This document shows positions 1 through 7,644 of a stretch of DNA of 29,770 nucleotides, piece by piece. A program made the translations under genes and the position numbers. The notes beneath the pieces were generated by a model. That model worked only from the letters and a program-made list of their open reading frames with translations. It was not told the DNA's origin and ran no database searches. The stretch is taken from assembly GCA_964511405.1 (NCBI GenBank), contig CAZEFK010000084.1, forward strand, positions 1 to 29,770, written 5' to 3'. This stretch comes from CAZEFK01 sp964511405 (GTDB lineage Bacteria; Pseudomonadota; Alphaproteobacteria; Elsterales; Elsteraceae). How positions within the stretch are numbered: the stretch's first letter is position 1; each line of letters opens with the position of its first letter.

Positions 1-1
1 A

Positions 2-130
2 GCGCCGCCGGCCGAGCCCGCCAAGGCCCCGCCCGCGACCGCCGAAACGGCGCCGCCGCCCGCCGCCGAGCCGAGCCCGCTGCCGCCCCTGCCGACCGTC
101 GGCACGCCGACCGCCCCGGCCACGCCCTGA
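2..130 (+). CDS. C-terminal end of unknown protein, Ala/Pro-rich tail (partial)
   Basis: The frame is open from the window edge to a TGA at 128-130 and encodes 42 residues made almost only of Ala, Pro, Glu and Thr. This is a low-complexity tail of the kind found at the end of many periplasmic or membrane proteins in GC-rich Alphaproteobacteria. The 5' part and the folded domains lie outside the window, so the function cannot be told. The next gene starts 6 nt after the stop, so the two are probably co-transcribed. Confidence 0.6.
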   Translation, partial: APPAEPAKAPPATAETAPPPAAEPSPLPPLPTVGTPTAPATP

Positions 131-136
131 AGGCCG

Positions 137-1174
137 GTGGATCGTAGCCTGGTCGCCCTGCGCTGGGTGCGGCTGCGTCTGGCGCTGGCGGCGCTGGTCC
201 TGATCTGCGCCGCCAGTGTTGTCTTCACCGCCTGGGTCACCAGCCGGCCCCTGGTCGAGGCAGTCCCCCGCGGCGTGCTGCGCGCCCTGCTGATCGGCAC
301 GCCGATCGTCGCGATGCAGAGCAGCCGGTCGCTGACCGGCATCGGCCGGTGGGAGCTGCGCCTTCCCATCGGCGCCGCGATCCTGGCCAAGGCTGCGATC
401 TTCGTGGCGATCACGATCGTCGGCCTGGTCCTGGCGGAGGTGATCGAGACCGGTCGCTGGCCCGTGGGCTTCCTTGCCCGCGACTATGTCAGGCCATCGC
501 TGCTGTTCAGCGCCGCAGTCGCGCTCGCCAGCAGCTTCGTGATGGCCGTCGATCGCCTGCTCGGCCCGGGCATCCTGCTGGACTTCCTGATCGGCCGCTT
601 CCGCCGGGCCCGGCGCGAGGACCGCTTCCTGCTGTTCGCCGACCTCGAGGGCTCGACCGGGATCGCCGAGCGCATCGGCGACTTCGCCTTCCATGCCTTC
701 CTGGACGCCGTCTATTTGGAGATCGGCGCGGCGGTGGCGGAGACCAGCGGCCAGATCTACCAATATGTCGGCGACCAAGTGGTGGTGACCTGGCCGGCGC
801 GCCGGGGCGCCCGCCACGCCCGGGCCTTGCGCTGCTGCCTGCGCATCGGCGAGCGGCTGGCGGCCGCCGGGCCCGGGTTCAGGGCCCGATTCGGTGTCGC
901 ACCTGCTGTGCGCATCGGCCTTCACCTCGGACCCGTGGTCGCGGGCGAGATGGGCTATCCCAAGCGCGAGATCGTCTATCTGGGCGATGCCACCAACACC
1001 GCCGCCCGCATCGAGGCGGCGTGCCGGGATTTCGGCTGCACCCTGCTGGTCAGCCGGCCGGCGCTCGACCGCAGCGGTCCGCTGTCCGGCATTGCCGCCC
1101 GCTCGGTCGGCCGGGTCGGGCTGCGGGGCAAGGCCGCCGCGGTCGAGCTGTTCCGGGTGGATCCCACTCCATAA
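137..1174 (+). CDS. Membrane-anchored class III adenylate/guanylate cyclase
   Basis: The 345-residue protein probably makes a cyclic nucleotide second messenger at the inner membrane. The N-terminal half has about four hydrophobic segments (roughly residues 14-33, 45-62, 80-103 and 120-137). A basic linker (153-162) leads into a class III cyclase homology domain (about 163-342). Both metal-binding Asp positions are visible, D169 in FADLEGST and D213 in YVGDQVVV, together with the transition-state pair N287/R291 in the YLGDATNTAAR stretch. A catalytically competent enzyme is therefore likely. The start is a GTG 6 nt after the preceding stop, with a weak ribosome binding site; later starts would remove the first TM segment. 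Whether ATP or GTP is the substrate cannot be read from sequence. The N-terminal membrane region is presumably a sensor or anchor. Confidence 0.85.
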   Translation: MDRSLVALRWVRLRLALAALVLICAASVVFTAWVTSRPLVEAVPRGVLRALLIGTPIVAMQSSRSLTGIGRWELRLPIGAAILAKAAIFVAITIVGLVLAEVIETGRWPVGFLARDYVRPSLLFSAAVALASSFVMAVDRLLGPGILLDFLIGRFRRARREDRFLLFADLEGSTGIAERIGDFAFHAFLDAVYLEIGAAVAETSGQIYQYVGDQVVVTWPARRGARHARALRCCLRIGERLAAAGPGFRARFGVAPAVRIGLHLGPVVAGEMGYPKREIVYLGDATNTAARIEAACRDFGCTLLVSRPALDRSGPLSGIAARSVGRVGLRGKAAAVELFRVDPTP

Positions 1175-1263
1175 GCGTCGCCGGACCGAAAACACTGTTG
1201 CGCGCCGGCCGGCTATTCGCCGGTGTCCGGCCCCCCCACATGGGTGGCCAGGAGGACAGGACC

Positions 1264-1962
1264 ATGATCGAAGTTCGACCGTTCGCCCAGCTGGGCGGCG
1301 CCGACCATGGCTGGCTGAAGGCGAAGCATCACTTCTCCTTCGCCGGCTACCACGACCCCAAGCGCATGGGCTGGGGCGGCCTGCGGGTCTGGAACGACGA
1401 CGAGATCGCGTCGCAGACCGGCTTCCCGCCGCACCCGCATGCCGACATGGAAATCATCACCTATGTCCGCGAAGGCGCCATCACCCACCGCGACAACCTC
1501 GGCAATGGCGGTCGCACCGAAGCCGGCGACGTTCAGGTGATGTCGGCCGGCACCGGCATCCGCCACTCCGAATACAACCTGGAGCCGGGCCCGACCCGGA
1601 TCTTCCAGATCTGGATCGAGCCGAACCAGCGCGGCGGCCCGCCCGCCTGGGGCGCCAAGCCCTTCCCCAAGGGCGACCGATCGGGCCGGTTCGTGACCCT
1701 GGCCAGCGGCTTCCCCGAGGACGGCGACGCGCTGCCGATCCGCGCCGATGCGCGGGTGATGGGCGCGGTGCTGAAGCCGGGCGAGCGGATCGCCCTCCGC
1801 CTCGACCCCAAGCGGCACGGCTACCTGGTGCCGGCGCGGGGCACCGTCGAGGTCGGCGGCATCCGGGTGGCGGCCCGCGACGGCGCCGCCATCGCCGGCC
1901 TGTCCGAGGTCGAGATCGTCGGGGTCGAGGAAGCCGAGCTGGTCCTGGTCGACGCCGGCTGA
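1264..1962 (+). CDS. Pirin family protein (YhhW-like bicupin)
   Basis: The 232-residue cytoplasmic bicupin belongs to the pirin family, whose bacterial members include quercetin 2,3-dioxygenases and stress-linked proteins. The N-terminal cupin keeps all four metal ligands: H57 and H59 in PPHPHADME, then H101 and E103 in GIRHSEYN. They sit at almost the same positions as in human pirin, so a metal (probably Fe) is likely bound. The C-terminal cupin (about 130-232) is degenerate, as usual. A strong AGGAGG at 1250-1255 fixes the ATG at 1264. An 89-nt gap separates it from the cyclase, so it may have its own promoter. The last 142 nt are also read antisense by the convergent LytTR gene. The physiological substrate is unknown. 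Confidence 0.92.
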   Translation: MIEVRPFAQLGGADHGWLKAKHHFSFAGYHDPKRMGWGGLRVWNDDEIASQTGFPPHPHADMEIITYVREGAITHRDNLGNGGRTEAGDVQVMSAGTGIRHSEYNLEPGPTRIFQIWIEPNQRGGPPAWGAKPFPKGDRSGRFVTLASGFPEDGDALPIRADARVMGAVLKPGERIALRLDPKRHGYLVPARGTVEVGGIRVAARDGAAIAGLSEVEIVGVEEAELVLVDAG

Positions 1963-2765
1963 TCGGGGGGGGCCAGCCAGCCGGCGGCGCGCAGCGCCGC
2001 CAGGTAGGTGCGGCTGACCGGCACTTCGGCGCCGGTCACCAGCCGCAGCACGGTACGCTGGCCGTCGCGCTCGACCGCGGCCACCGCCCGGCGCGCCACC
2101 CAGTGCGAGCGATGCACCTGGGCGCCCAGCGCCGGGTCCAGCTCGGCCACCGCGTCGGAGAGCCGCATCAGGATCAGGTCGCTGCCGGCTGATGTGGTCA
2201 CCCGGAGATAGTGGTCCTCGGCGCTGATCCACAGCAGGTCGGTGCCGAGGCGCGCCGGGACCCGGCGCAGGAACGGCGATGCCGCCGGCTCGGCCGCCGG
2301 CGCCGGCTCCGACGGGTTCACAGGCCCCGAACGGGCGCGGATCAGCGATAGCGGAACGCCGATCAGCGCACACAGGACGACCGTCGACAGATAGGCCTGC
2401 AGCAGCCCGGATGGCGCGTGGGGCCGGTCCATCCCGAAAATCGCGTGAAGCACCACGACCACGCCGGTCGCCGGCACGCTGACCAGCACGGTCCCCAGCA
2501 GCGCCCGCGCCGGCACCCGCCAGCCGGCCAACGCGTCCATCCGGGCGACCCAGCCGAACAGCGGATGGGCGATCAACCCGATCAGCGATATTGCGGACAC
2601 CCAGAAGGCCAGCCGCTGCCCGAGCGCCAAATCGAAGGTGCCATACGGACCGATCCAGCCGAAGACGGCGCCGATCGTCGCCATCAGGGCCAACTGGTTC
2701 AGGATCGGCCGCAGTGCCGGCATTTCACGAAGCGCCAGATGCAGTCGCGAAACGGCAGCTGCCAT
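1821..2765 (-). CDS. LytTR-family DNA-binding regulator with N-terminal membrane domain
   Basis: The 314-residue protein has four hydrophobic segments (about residues 25-40, 52-70, 86-108 and 124-143). A Pro/Ala linker follows, then a LytTR DNA-binding domain (about 168-264) with typical stretches such as ISAEDHYLRV, VHRSHWVARRAV and VPVSRTYLAAL. LytTR proteins bind direct repeats in promoters. Membrane-tethered versions without a receiver domain are known, and their signal is usually undefined. Residues from about 269 on (a Ser/Thr/Pro-rich tail) are encoded antisense to the end of the pirin gene and probably carry no function. A run of eight G at 1965-1972 lies just at this junction. The gene diverges from the small membrane protein at 2855 and could regulate it or the operon behind it, which is inference. 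Confidence 0.85.
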   Translation of the reverse strand: MAAAVSRLHLALREMPALRPILNQLALMATIGAVFGWIGPYGTFDLALGQRLAFWVSAISLIGLIAHPLFGWVARMDALAGWRVPARALLGTVLVSVPATGVVVVLHAIFGMDRPHAPSGLLQAYLSTVVLCALIGVPLSLIRARSGPVNPSEPAPAAEPAASPFLRRVPARLGTDLLWISAEDHYLRVTTSAGSDLILMRLSDAVAELDPALGAQVHRSHWVARRAVAAVERDGQRTVLRLVTGAEVPVSRTYLAALRAAGWLAPPDQPASTRTSSASSTPTISTSDRPAMAAPSRAATRMPPTSTVPRAGTR

Positions 2766-2854
2766 CCACGCATCCGGGCTCGTCGGCCGGCCGGCGCCGC
2801 GTCATGTCCGTGGCGGTGGGCCGGGTCGTCCGGCTGGTCGCGAAAGGGCAAGGC
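2766..2854. promoter_or_regulatory. Divergent intergenic region between LytTR gene and export operon
   Basis: These 89 nt separate the LytTR start codon from the likely start of the first gene of the export operon, so promoters for both directions are expected here. I cannot point to convincing -35/-10 boxes or to LytTR direct repeats by eye. An in-frame ATG at 2804 lacks a ribosome binding site. The ATG at 2855 is preceded by AAAGGG at about 2843-2848 and is preferred. Confidence 0.35.
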
Positions 2855-3436
2855 ATGCGGGTCACGACGATCCTGATCGGCTTGGGTACTCTGGCATCGG
2901 GCACGACGGCGGCGCAAGCCGCCGACCCCGGCCAGCTGCTGCGCGGCACGCCCTGGTGGGCCTATGTCCTGCTCGTCGTCCTGATCGGGTTGGGGGTGCA
3001 AGCGGCGCGGCCGCGCGAGGTGGGGCTGCGCCGGCTGCTGCTGGTGCCGCTGATGTTCGTCACCTGGGGCCTGGCCGCCCTGGCGGCGCGGCTCGGCGCC
3101 GGCCTGGTGCCGCTGGCCGCCTGGGCCGCCGCGGCCGGCCTCGGGGCCGCGCTGGGGGCCGCGGTCGTCCGCTTCGACGGCGCCGCCATCGACCACGTCC
3201 GGGGCACCGTCGCGCTGCCCGGGAGCTGGGTGCCGCTCATCCGCAATGTCGGCCTGTTCGGGGCCAAGTATGCCCTGACCGCCGCCGCGGCGATCAACCC
3301 GACCCTGCCGCTGGCGCCATGGGATGCCGCGGTCTCGGGCCTGAGCGCCGGGTTCTTCGCAGCCTGGCTGGTGCGGCTGGCCGGGATGTGGCGGCGCGCC
3401 CCGGGCACCCTCGATATCGCCGGGGTCCGGCCGTGA
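2855..3436 (+). CDS. Small multi-TM inner-membrane protein, first gene of export operon
   Basis: The predicted 193-residue protein begins with a signal-like segment ending AAQAA at about residue 23. About five hydrophobic stretches follow (34-50, 60-79, 84-104, 130-146, 157-176). A GTPWW motif (31-35) before the first core TM resembles small uncharacterised membrane proteins now grouped as DUF6622, but that name is from memory and uncertain. There are no catalytic motifs. It overlaps the ATPase gene by 4 nt (GTGA at 3433-3436), so translation is coupled and it probably works with the transporter, as an accessory membrane subunit or regulator. The ATG at 2855 is chosen for its ribosome binding site and good signal sequence; an ATG at 2804 would add 17 residues. 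Confidence 0.75.
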   Translation: MRVTTILIGLGTLASGTTAAQAADPGQLLRGTPWWAYVLLVVLIGLGVQAARPREVGLRRLLLVPLMFVTWGLAALAARLGAGLVPLAAWAAAAGLGAALGAAVVRFDGAAIDHVRGTVALPGSWVPLIRNVGLFGAKYALTAAAAINPTLPLAPWDAAVSGLSAGFFAAWLVRLAGMWRRAPGTLDIAGVRP

Positions 3437-4119
3437 CCGCGGTCGTGCGCCTGCGCCAGGTGGCCAAGACCTATGACGGTGAAGGCCTGGCCGTGACCGC
3501 GGTCGACGGCATCAGCCTGGACATCCCGGCCGGCCGGTTCGCGATGATCGTGGGACCGTCGGGCAGCGGCAAGAGCACGCTCTTGAACCTGATCGGCTGC
3601 ATCGACCGGGCGACGGCCGGCACGGTCGAGGTGGGCGGCCAAGCGATCGCCGAGCTGGACGACCGCCGGCTGACCCGCTTCCGGGCACGGACCATCGCCT
3701 TCGTGTTCCAGTCCTTCAACCTGTTCCCGGTGCTGTCGGCCTACGAGAACGTGGAATATCCGCTGCTGCTGCTCGGCACCCCGGCCCCGGAGCGGCGCCG
3801 GCGCACGCTGGAGATGCTGGAGGCGGTCGGCCTCGCCGAGCAGCACCGGCAGCGGCCCAACCAGCTGTCGGGCGGCCAGAAGCAGCGCGTCGCGATCGCC
3901 CGCGCCCTGGTCAAGCGGCCGCAGCTGGTGCTGGCCGACGAGCCCACGGCCAACCTCGACAGCGGCACCGGCGCCCAGATCATCCGCCTGATGCGGGCGG
4001 TCCAGAGCGAGCAGCAGGCGAGCTTCGTGTTCTCGACCCACGACCCGCACCTCATGGCGCATGCCGACGAGGTCTTCACGATCCGCGACGGCAAGCTGGT
4101 GGAGCCACGCCCATGCTGA
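3433..4119 (+). CDS. ABC transporter ATP-binding protein, LolD/MacB type
   Basis: The 228-residue cytoplasmic ATPase of the LolD/MacB/FtsE class powers mechanotransmission-type exporters. The Walker A motif GPSGSGKST is at 41-49, the Q-loop at VFQSFNLFPV (91-100), the ABC signature LSGGQKQR at 145-152, Walker B with DEPTANLD at 169-176, and the H-loop histidine is H203 in STHD. Everything needed for ATP hydrolysis is present. The GTG start overlaps the stop of the previous gene by 4 nt, and its own end overlaps the permease start (ATG 4113) by 7 nt. The partner is therefore the FtsX-type permease. LolD itself would sit with lolC/lolE; here the LolA-like and barrel neighbours suggest a dedicated paralogous system. 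Confidence 0.95.
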   Translation: MTAVVRLRQVAKTYDGEGLAVTAVDGISLDIPAGRFAMIVGPSGSGKSTLLNLIGCIDRATAGTVEVGGQAIAELDDRRLTRFRARTIAFVFQSFNLFPVLSAYENVEYPLLLLGTPAPERRRRTLEMLEAVGLAEQHRQRPNQLSGGQKQRVAIARALVKRPQLVLADEPTANLDSGTGAQIIRLMRAVQSEQQASFVFSTHDPHLMAHADEVFTIRDGKLVEPRPC

Positions 4120-5501
4120 CCCTGCTGCGCATCGCGCTGCGCAACATCCGGCGCAACGCCCGCCGGTCGCTGACCACCACCGCCGCGGTCGCGGTCGGTG
4201 CCGTGGCGCTCTTGTGCTTCGGCGAGTTCGTCGCCAGCACCATCGTCGGCCTGGAGACCTCGGCGGTCCGCCGCAGCGGCCACCTGTCGCTGTTCCGGCA
4301 GGGCTATGCCGACTATGGCGCGGGCAACCCCGGCGCCTACGGCATCGGCGACTACCGGGCCGTGCTGCGGCTGATCGCCGAGGATCCGGTGCTGAAACCG
4401 ATGCTGGCGGTGGCGACGCCGACGGTCACGCTGTTTGGCATCGCCGAGAATGCCGAGAGCAACGCCTCGAAGACCTTCATGGGCGTCGGCGTGGTGCCGT
4501 CCGACCGCGATCGGATGCTGGCCTGGGACGAGCATGGCGTGTTCGGCAACCGTCCGGCTCAGGTCTCGGGGCTCACCGATGGCGACGAGACCCGCGGCGC
4601 GATCGGCGTGGGCCTGGCCCGCGTCCTCGGCCTGTGCGCCCCGCTGCGGATCCCGGCCTGCCCGCCGCGCCCGGCCCTGCCTGATACGGCGGCCGGCCGG
4701 CCGGTCGACGGCAGCATGGTGATGCTGGCCAATGCCGAGCGCACGACCGAGGCGGCCGAGGCCGGCCCGCGGCTGGAGCTGCTGGCCGCGACATCAGGCG
4801 GCGCCCCCAACGTGCTGAGCCTGTTCATCGACCACACCGATCCCCAGGGGGTCAAGGAGCTCGACGACAGCTATATCGGCCTCCACTTCCGGCTGGCCCA
4901 GCGGCTGCTGTTCGGGCGCGGCGACCCCAAGGCCGTTGCGATCGTGCTGCAGCTGCAGCGGACCGAGGACCTGGCCACTGCCCGCAGCAGGCTCTCCGCC
5001 CTGGTCCAGGGCCGCGGCCTGGAGATCCGCGACTTCGCCGAGCTCAACCCCTTCTACCGCCAGGCGACGGGGCTGTTCGTCGCGATCTTCCTGTTCATCG
5101 CCGTGATCATGGGCGTCATCGTCCTGTTCACCGTGGTCAACACGATGAGCATGACCGTGGTCGAGCGCACGGCCGAGATCGGCACGGCGCGGGCGCTGGG
5201 CGTCCAGCGCAGCGGCATCCGCCGCCAGTTCCTGGTCGAAGGCGCGCTGTTGGGCGCCCTCGGCGCCACCGCCGGCCTGCTGCTGGCCGCGTCCGCCGCC
5301 GCGGCCATCAACGGCGCCGCCATCGCCGTCACCTTCCCCGGCCAGGCGGCACCGGTGCCGCTGCGCTTGCTGACGTCGGGCGTCGCCGGCCTGCAGGGCG
5401 GCGTCTGGCTGGCCCTGGTCGTGGTCGCGACCGTCGCTGCCCTGGTTCCCGCCAACCGCGCCGCGCGCCTGCCCGTGGTCGACGCGCTGCGCCATGTCTG
5501 A
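4113..5501 (+). CDS. FtsX-type ABC permease, LolE/MacB family
   Basis: The 462-residue inner-membrane permease has one TM segment near the N-terminus (about 22-45), a long periplasmic domain (about 50-315), and three C-terminal TM segments (about 318-345, 372-398, 425-448). This is the MacB/LolCE fold. The stretch VVERTAEIGTARALGV after TM2 is the cytoplasmic coupling region characteristic of FtsX-domain permeases. Only one permease gene is present, so it should act as a homodimer with two copies of the upstream ATPase. It overlaps the ATPase gene by 7 nt and the next gene's first possible start by 8 nt. The periplasmic domain shows no recognisable MacB pump motifs, and no membrane-fusion protein is encoded nearby. 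A lipid or lipoprotein release role is therefore more plausible than drug efflux. Confidence 0.92.
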   Translation: MLTLLRIALRNIRRNARRSLTTTAAVAVGAVALLCFGEFVASTIVGLETSAVRRSGHLSLFRQGYADYGAGNPGAYGIGDYRAVLRLIAEDPVLKPMLAVATPTVTLFGIAENAESNASKTFMGVGVVPSDRDRMLAWDEHGVFGNRPAQVSGLTDGDETRGAIGVGLARVLGLCAPLRIPACPPRPALPDTAAGRPVDGSMVMLANAERTTEAAEAGPRLELLAATSGGAPNVLSLFIDHTDPQGVKELDDSYIGLHFRLAQRLLFGRGDPKAVAIVLQLQRTEDLATARSRLSALVQGRGLEIRDFAELNPFYRQATGLFVAIFLFIAVIMGVIVLFTVVNTMSMTVVERTAEIGTARALGVQRSGIRRQFLVEGALLGALGATAGLLLAASAAAAINGAAIAVTFPGQAAPVPLRLLTSGVAGLQGGVWLALVVVATVAALVPANRAARLPVVDALRHV

Positions 5502-5508
5502 GGCCGCC

Positions 5509-6282
5509 ATGCTCCGAACCCTATGCGCCACCGCGGCGCTCGCCCTCTTCGCCGTCGCCGCGCACGCCGAAACACCCTCACCCGCGGCGCTGGTCGCCGC
5601 CGCCGACCGCGTCCGCAATCCCGACCAGCCGTTCCGGCTGACCAGTACGCTGACCGAATATGTCGGCGGCCGGCCGCGCGACAGCGTGGTGCTGGTGATC
5701 TACGCCCGCGAGGATCGCATCACCCGTCAGTTCAGCAACCTGGTGCGCTTTGCCGAGCCGCCCCGCGACATGGGCAAGCTGGTGCTGTTCAACGCCACCC
5801 AGCTGTGGTTCTACGACCCGGCCGCCAAATCAAGCATCCGCATCTCGCCGCAGCAGCGGCTGATCGGCCAGGCCTCGGACGGCGACGTGCTGACCGTGAA
5901 CCTGGCGCGCGACTACACCGCGACGCTGGTCGGCCCGGAGACGGTCAAGGATGCCGACCGCGCCGACCGCGACTGCTGGCACCTGGACCTCAAGGCCGCA
6001 ACGCCGGACGCCATCTATGCCCGGATCGACTACTGGATCGAGCGCGGCAGCGCCCGCTCGGTCAAGGCGCGCTTCTACGCCGACAGCGGCCGCATGCTGA
6101 AATCGGCCTACTACCGGGCCTATCAGGCGGTGCTGGGCGGGGAGCGGCCGACCGAGACCATCATCATCGACGCCGTCGACACCAACCTGGTGACCCGGAT
6201 CGTCGGCACGGACTATCGGCCCGAGCAGATCCCCGACGCCTGGTTCCAGCGCGACTTCCTGCCCCGGGTGCCGCCGGAGTGA
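5509..6282 (+). CDS. LolA-like outer membrane lipoprotein-sorting protein
   Basis: The predicted 257-residue periplasmic protein has a clear signal peptide (residues 1-20, cleavage after AHA). The mature part belongs to the LolA-like/COG2834 group: it opens with a TSTLTEYVGGRPRD strand pattern, contains the typical ...FNATQLWFYDPAAKSSIRIS segment in two parts (about 97-115), and ends with a PDAWFQRDFLPR motif. Such proteins form an open half-barrel that carries a lipid or lipoprotein across the periplasm. The ATG at 5509 has a GAGG a few nt upstream. An ATG at 5494, overlapping the permease stop, would add five residues. The coding end overlaps the next GTG by 4 nt. This family often sits beside RND or FtsX-type transporters, which fits here. 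The cargo is unknown. Confidence 0.88.
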   Translation: MLRTLCATAALALFAVAAHAETPSPAALVAAADRVRNPDQPFRLTSTLTEYVGGRPRDSVVLVIYAREDRITRQFSNLVRFAEPPRDMGKLVLFNATQLWFYDPAAKSSIRISPQQRLIGQASDGDVLTVNLARDYTATLVGPETVKDADRADRDCWHLDLKAATPDAIYARIDYWIERGSARSVKARFYADSGRMLKSAYYRAYQAVLGGERPTETIIIDAVDTNLVTRIVGTDYRPEQIPDAWFQRDFLPRVPPE

Positions 6283-7637
6283 AGGCTCTTCTCTGCTGCC
6301 TGCTGATTCTGGCCGCGCACCCCGCCGCGGCCGAGGACGAGCTGGACCGTCTGCCCGACTTCGCCACCCCGGCGCCGGCCGCGGCCGCCGCCACGGCCCG
6401 GCGCTTCGTCGAAACAGCGCCGGGGCTTGCCGGCCTGCGCAGCGGACTGGCGGTGCGGTTCCCGCCGCCGGCCCCGCCGTCGTGGCAGGACCGCACCAGC
6501 CTGGACTGGAGCGAACGCCGGCAGGTCGGCGACCGCTTCACCGTGACCTTCAGCGACCGCCTGAACGCCACGGCCCAGGATCGCGGCGAGTTCCCCAGCC
6601 GCACCGGCGTGCGCAACGACCTGCGCGAGGCCTTCGCCACCTGGCAGCCGGACGCCGGCCGCTACCTGGAGGCCGGGCGGATCAACCTGCGCAACGGCGT
6701 GGCGCTGGGCTTCAACCCCACGGACTTCTTCAAGACCGGCTCGGCGGTCGACCAGGCCTCGCTCGATCCCTCGGTGATCCGCCAGAACCGCCTCGGGACC
6801 GCCCTGGCCCAGGCGCAGGCGCTGTTCGACGGCGGCTCGGTCGCGCTGGCGGTGGCGCCCAAGCTGGCGTCGCCGGCGCGGCTGGCCGGCGACGACCATC
6901 TGGGCCTCGATCCGCGCTTCGACCGTACCAACGGCACCGACCGGCTGCTGCTGACCGCCAGCGTCGACCTGGCCGACCTGGCGCCCCAGGTCCTGCTGCT
7001 GCACGAGGGCCGCGCGACCCATGTCGGCCTGAACCTGTCGCGCGGGCTGGGGCAGAGCGTGGTCGGCTATGTGGAATGGGCGGGCGGCAACGAGCCCGAC
7101 CTCGTCACCCGCGCCCTCGACTACGGCAAGGCGAGGGCCACCCTGCCGGCCGGCACCTCCAACCCGCTTGAAACAGGCGCCGGCCGCCGCTTCCGCAGCG
7201 ACCTCGACATCGGCGCCTCCTGGACGTCGGCGGCCAAGGTCACGGTGAACCTGGAATATCTGTACCATGAGGGCGGCTTTTCGCGGCAAACCTGGGGCCG
7301 CTGGTTCACGGTCGGGCAGCGGATCCCTGCCCTCGACCGCACGCTGTGGCTGATCCGCGGCTATGCCGCCTTCCGTCAGGAGCCGGTGTCCCAGAACCAA
7401 GCCTTCCTGCGCGCCGACTGGACCGACGCCTTCGTCCGCGACCTGGAGCTGACCGGCTTCGCCCTGGTCAACACCGACGACGGCTCGGCCCTGGCCCAGC
7501 TGTCGGCCAGCTATCCCTTGTCCCGGGACTGGACGGTGAGCGGCTATCTCAGCGCCAACCTGGGCGGCCGCCGCACCGAGCATGGCAGCCTGCCCCAGGC
7601 GACGGGAGCGGTGCTGCAGGTGCGGCGGTATTTTTGA
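6279..7637 (+). CDS. Predicted outer-membrane beta-barrel protein, last gene of export operon
   Basis: The 452-residue protein starts at a GTG overlapping the previous stop (GTGA) and has a signal peptide ending PAAAED near residue 18. The mature chain is rich in alternating hydrophobic/polar strands (for example VGLNLSRGLGQSVVGYVEW and ADWTDAFVRDLELTGFAL) and finishes with the terminal Phe of QVRRYF. That is the C-terminal aromatic beta-signal recognised by the BAM machinery. A GRINLRNGVALGFNPTDFF segment near residue 130 is a conspicuous candidate family signature. I cannot name the family with confidence. Position and coupling suggest that it is the outer-membrane end point of the transport system, receiving cargo from the LolA-like protein. 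Confidence 0.8.
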   Translation: MKALLCCLLILAAHPAAAEDELDRLPDFATPAPAAAAATARRFVETAPGLAGLRSGLAVRFPPPAPPSWQDRTSLDWSERRQVGDRFTVTFSDRLNATAQDRGEFPSRTGVRNDLREAFATWQPDAGRYLEAGRINLRNGVALGFNPTDFFKTGSAVDQASLDPSVIRQNRLGTALAQAQALFDGGSVALAVAPKLASPARLAGDDHLGLDPRFDRTNGTDRLLLTASVDLADLAPQVLLLHEGRATHVGLNLSRGLGQSVVGYVEWAGGNEPDLVTRALDYGKARATLPAGTSNPLETGAGRRFRSDLDIGASWTSAAKVTVNLEYLYHEGGFSRQTWGRWFTVGQRIPALDRTLWLIRGYAAFRQEPVSQNQAFLRADWTDAFVRDLELTGFALVNTDDGSALAQLSASYPLSRDWTVSGYLSANLGGRRTEHGSLPQATGAVLQVRRYF

Positions 7638-7644
7638 AAGAGGA

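Noticed and set aside
1175..1263. Possible terminator formed by GCCGG/CCGGC repeats after the cyclase gene
   Set aside because: Short complementary GC words are expected by chance in such GC-rich DNA. No T-run follows and the stem is interrupted.
5523..6278. N-terminal extension of the barrel protein through the LolA-like gene
   Set aside because: The extension is Arg/Pro-rich and out of frame with the LolA-like protein. The GTG at 6279 gives a signal peptide and the usual GTGA overlap.
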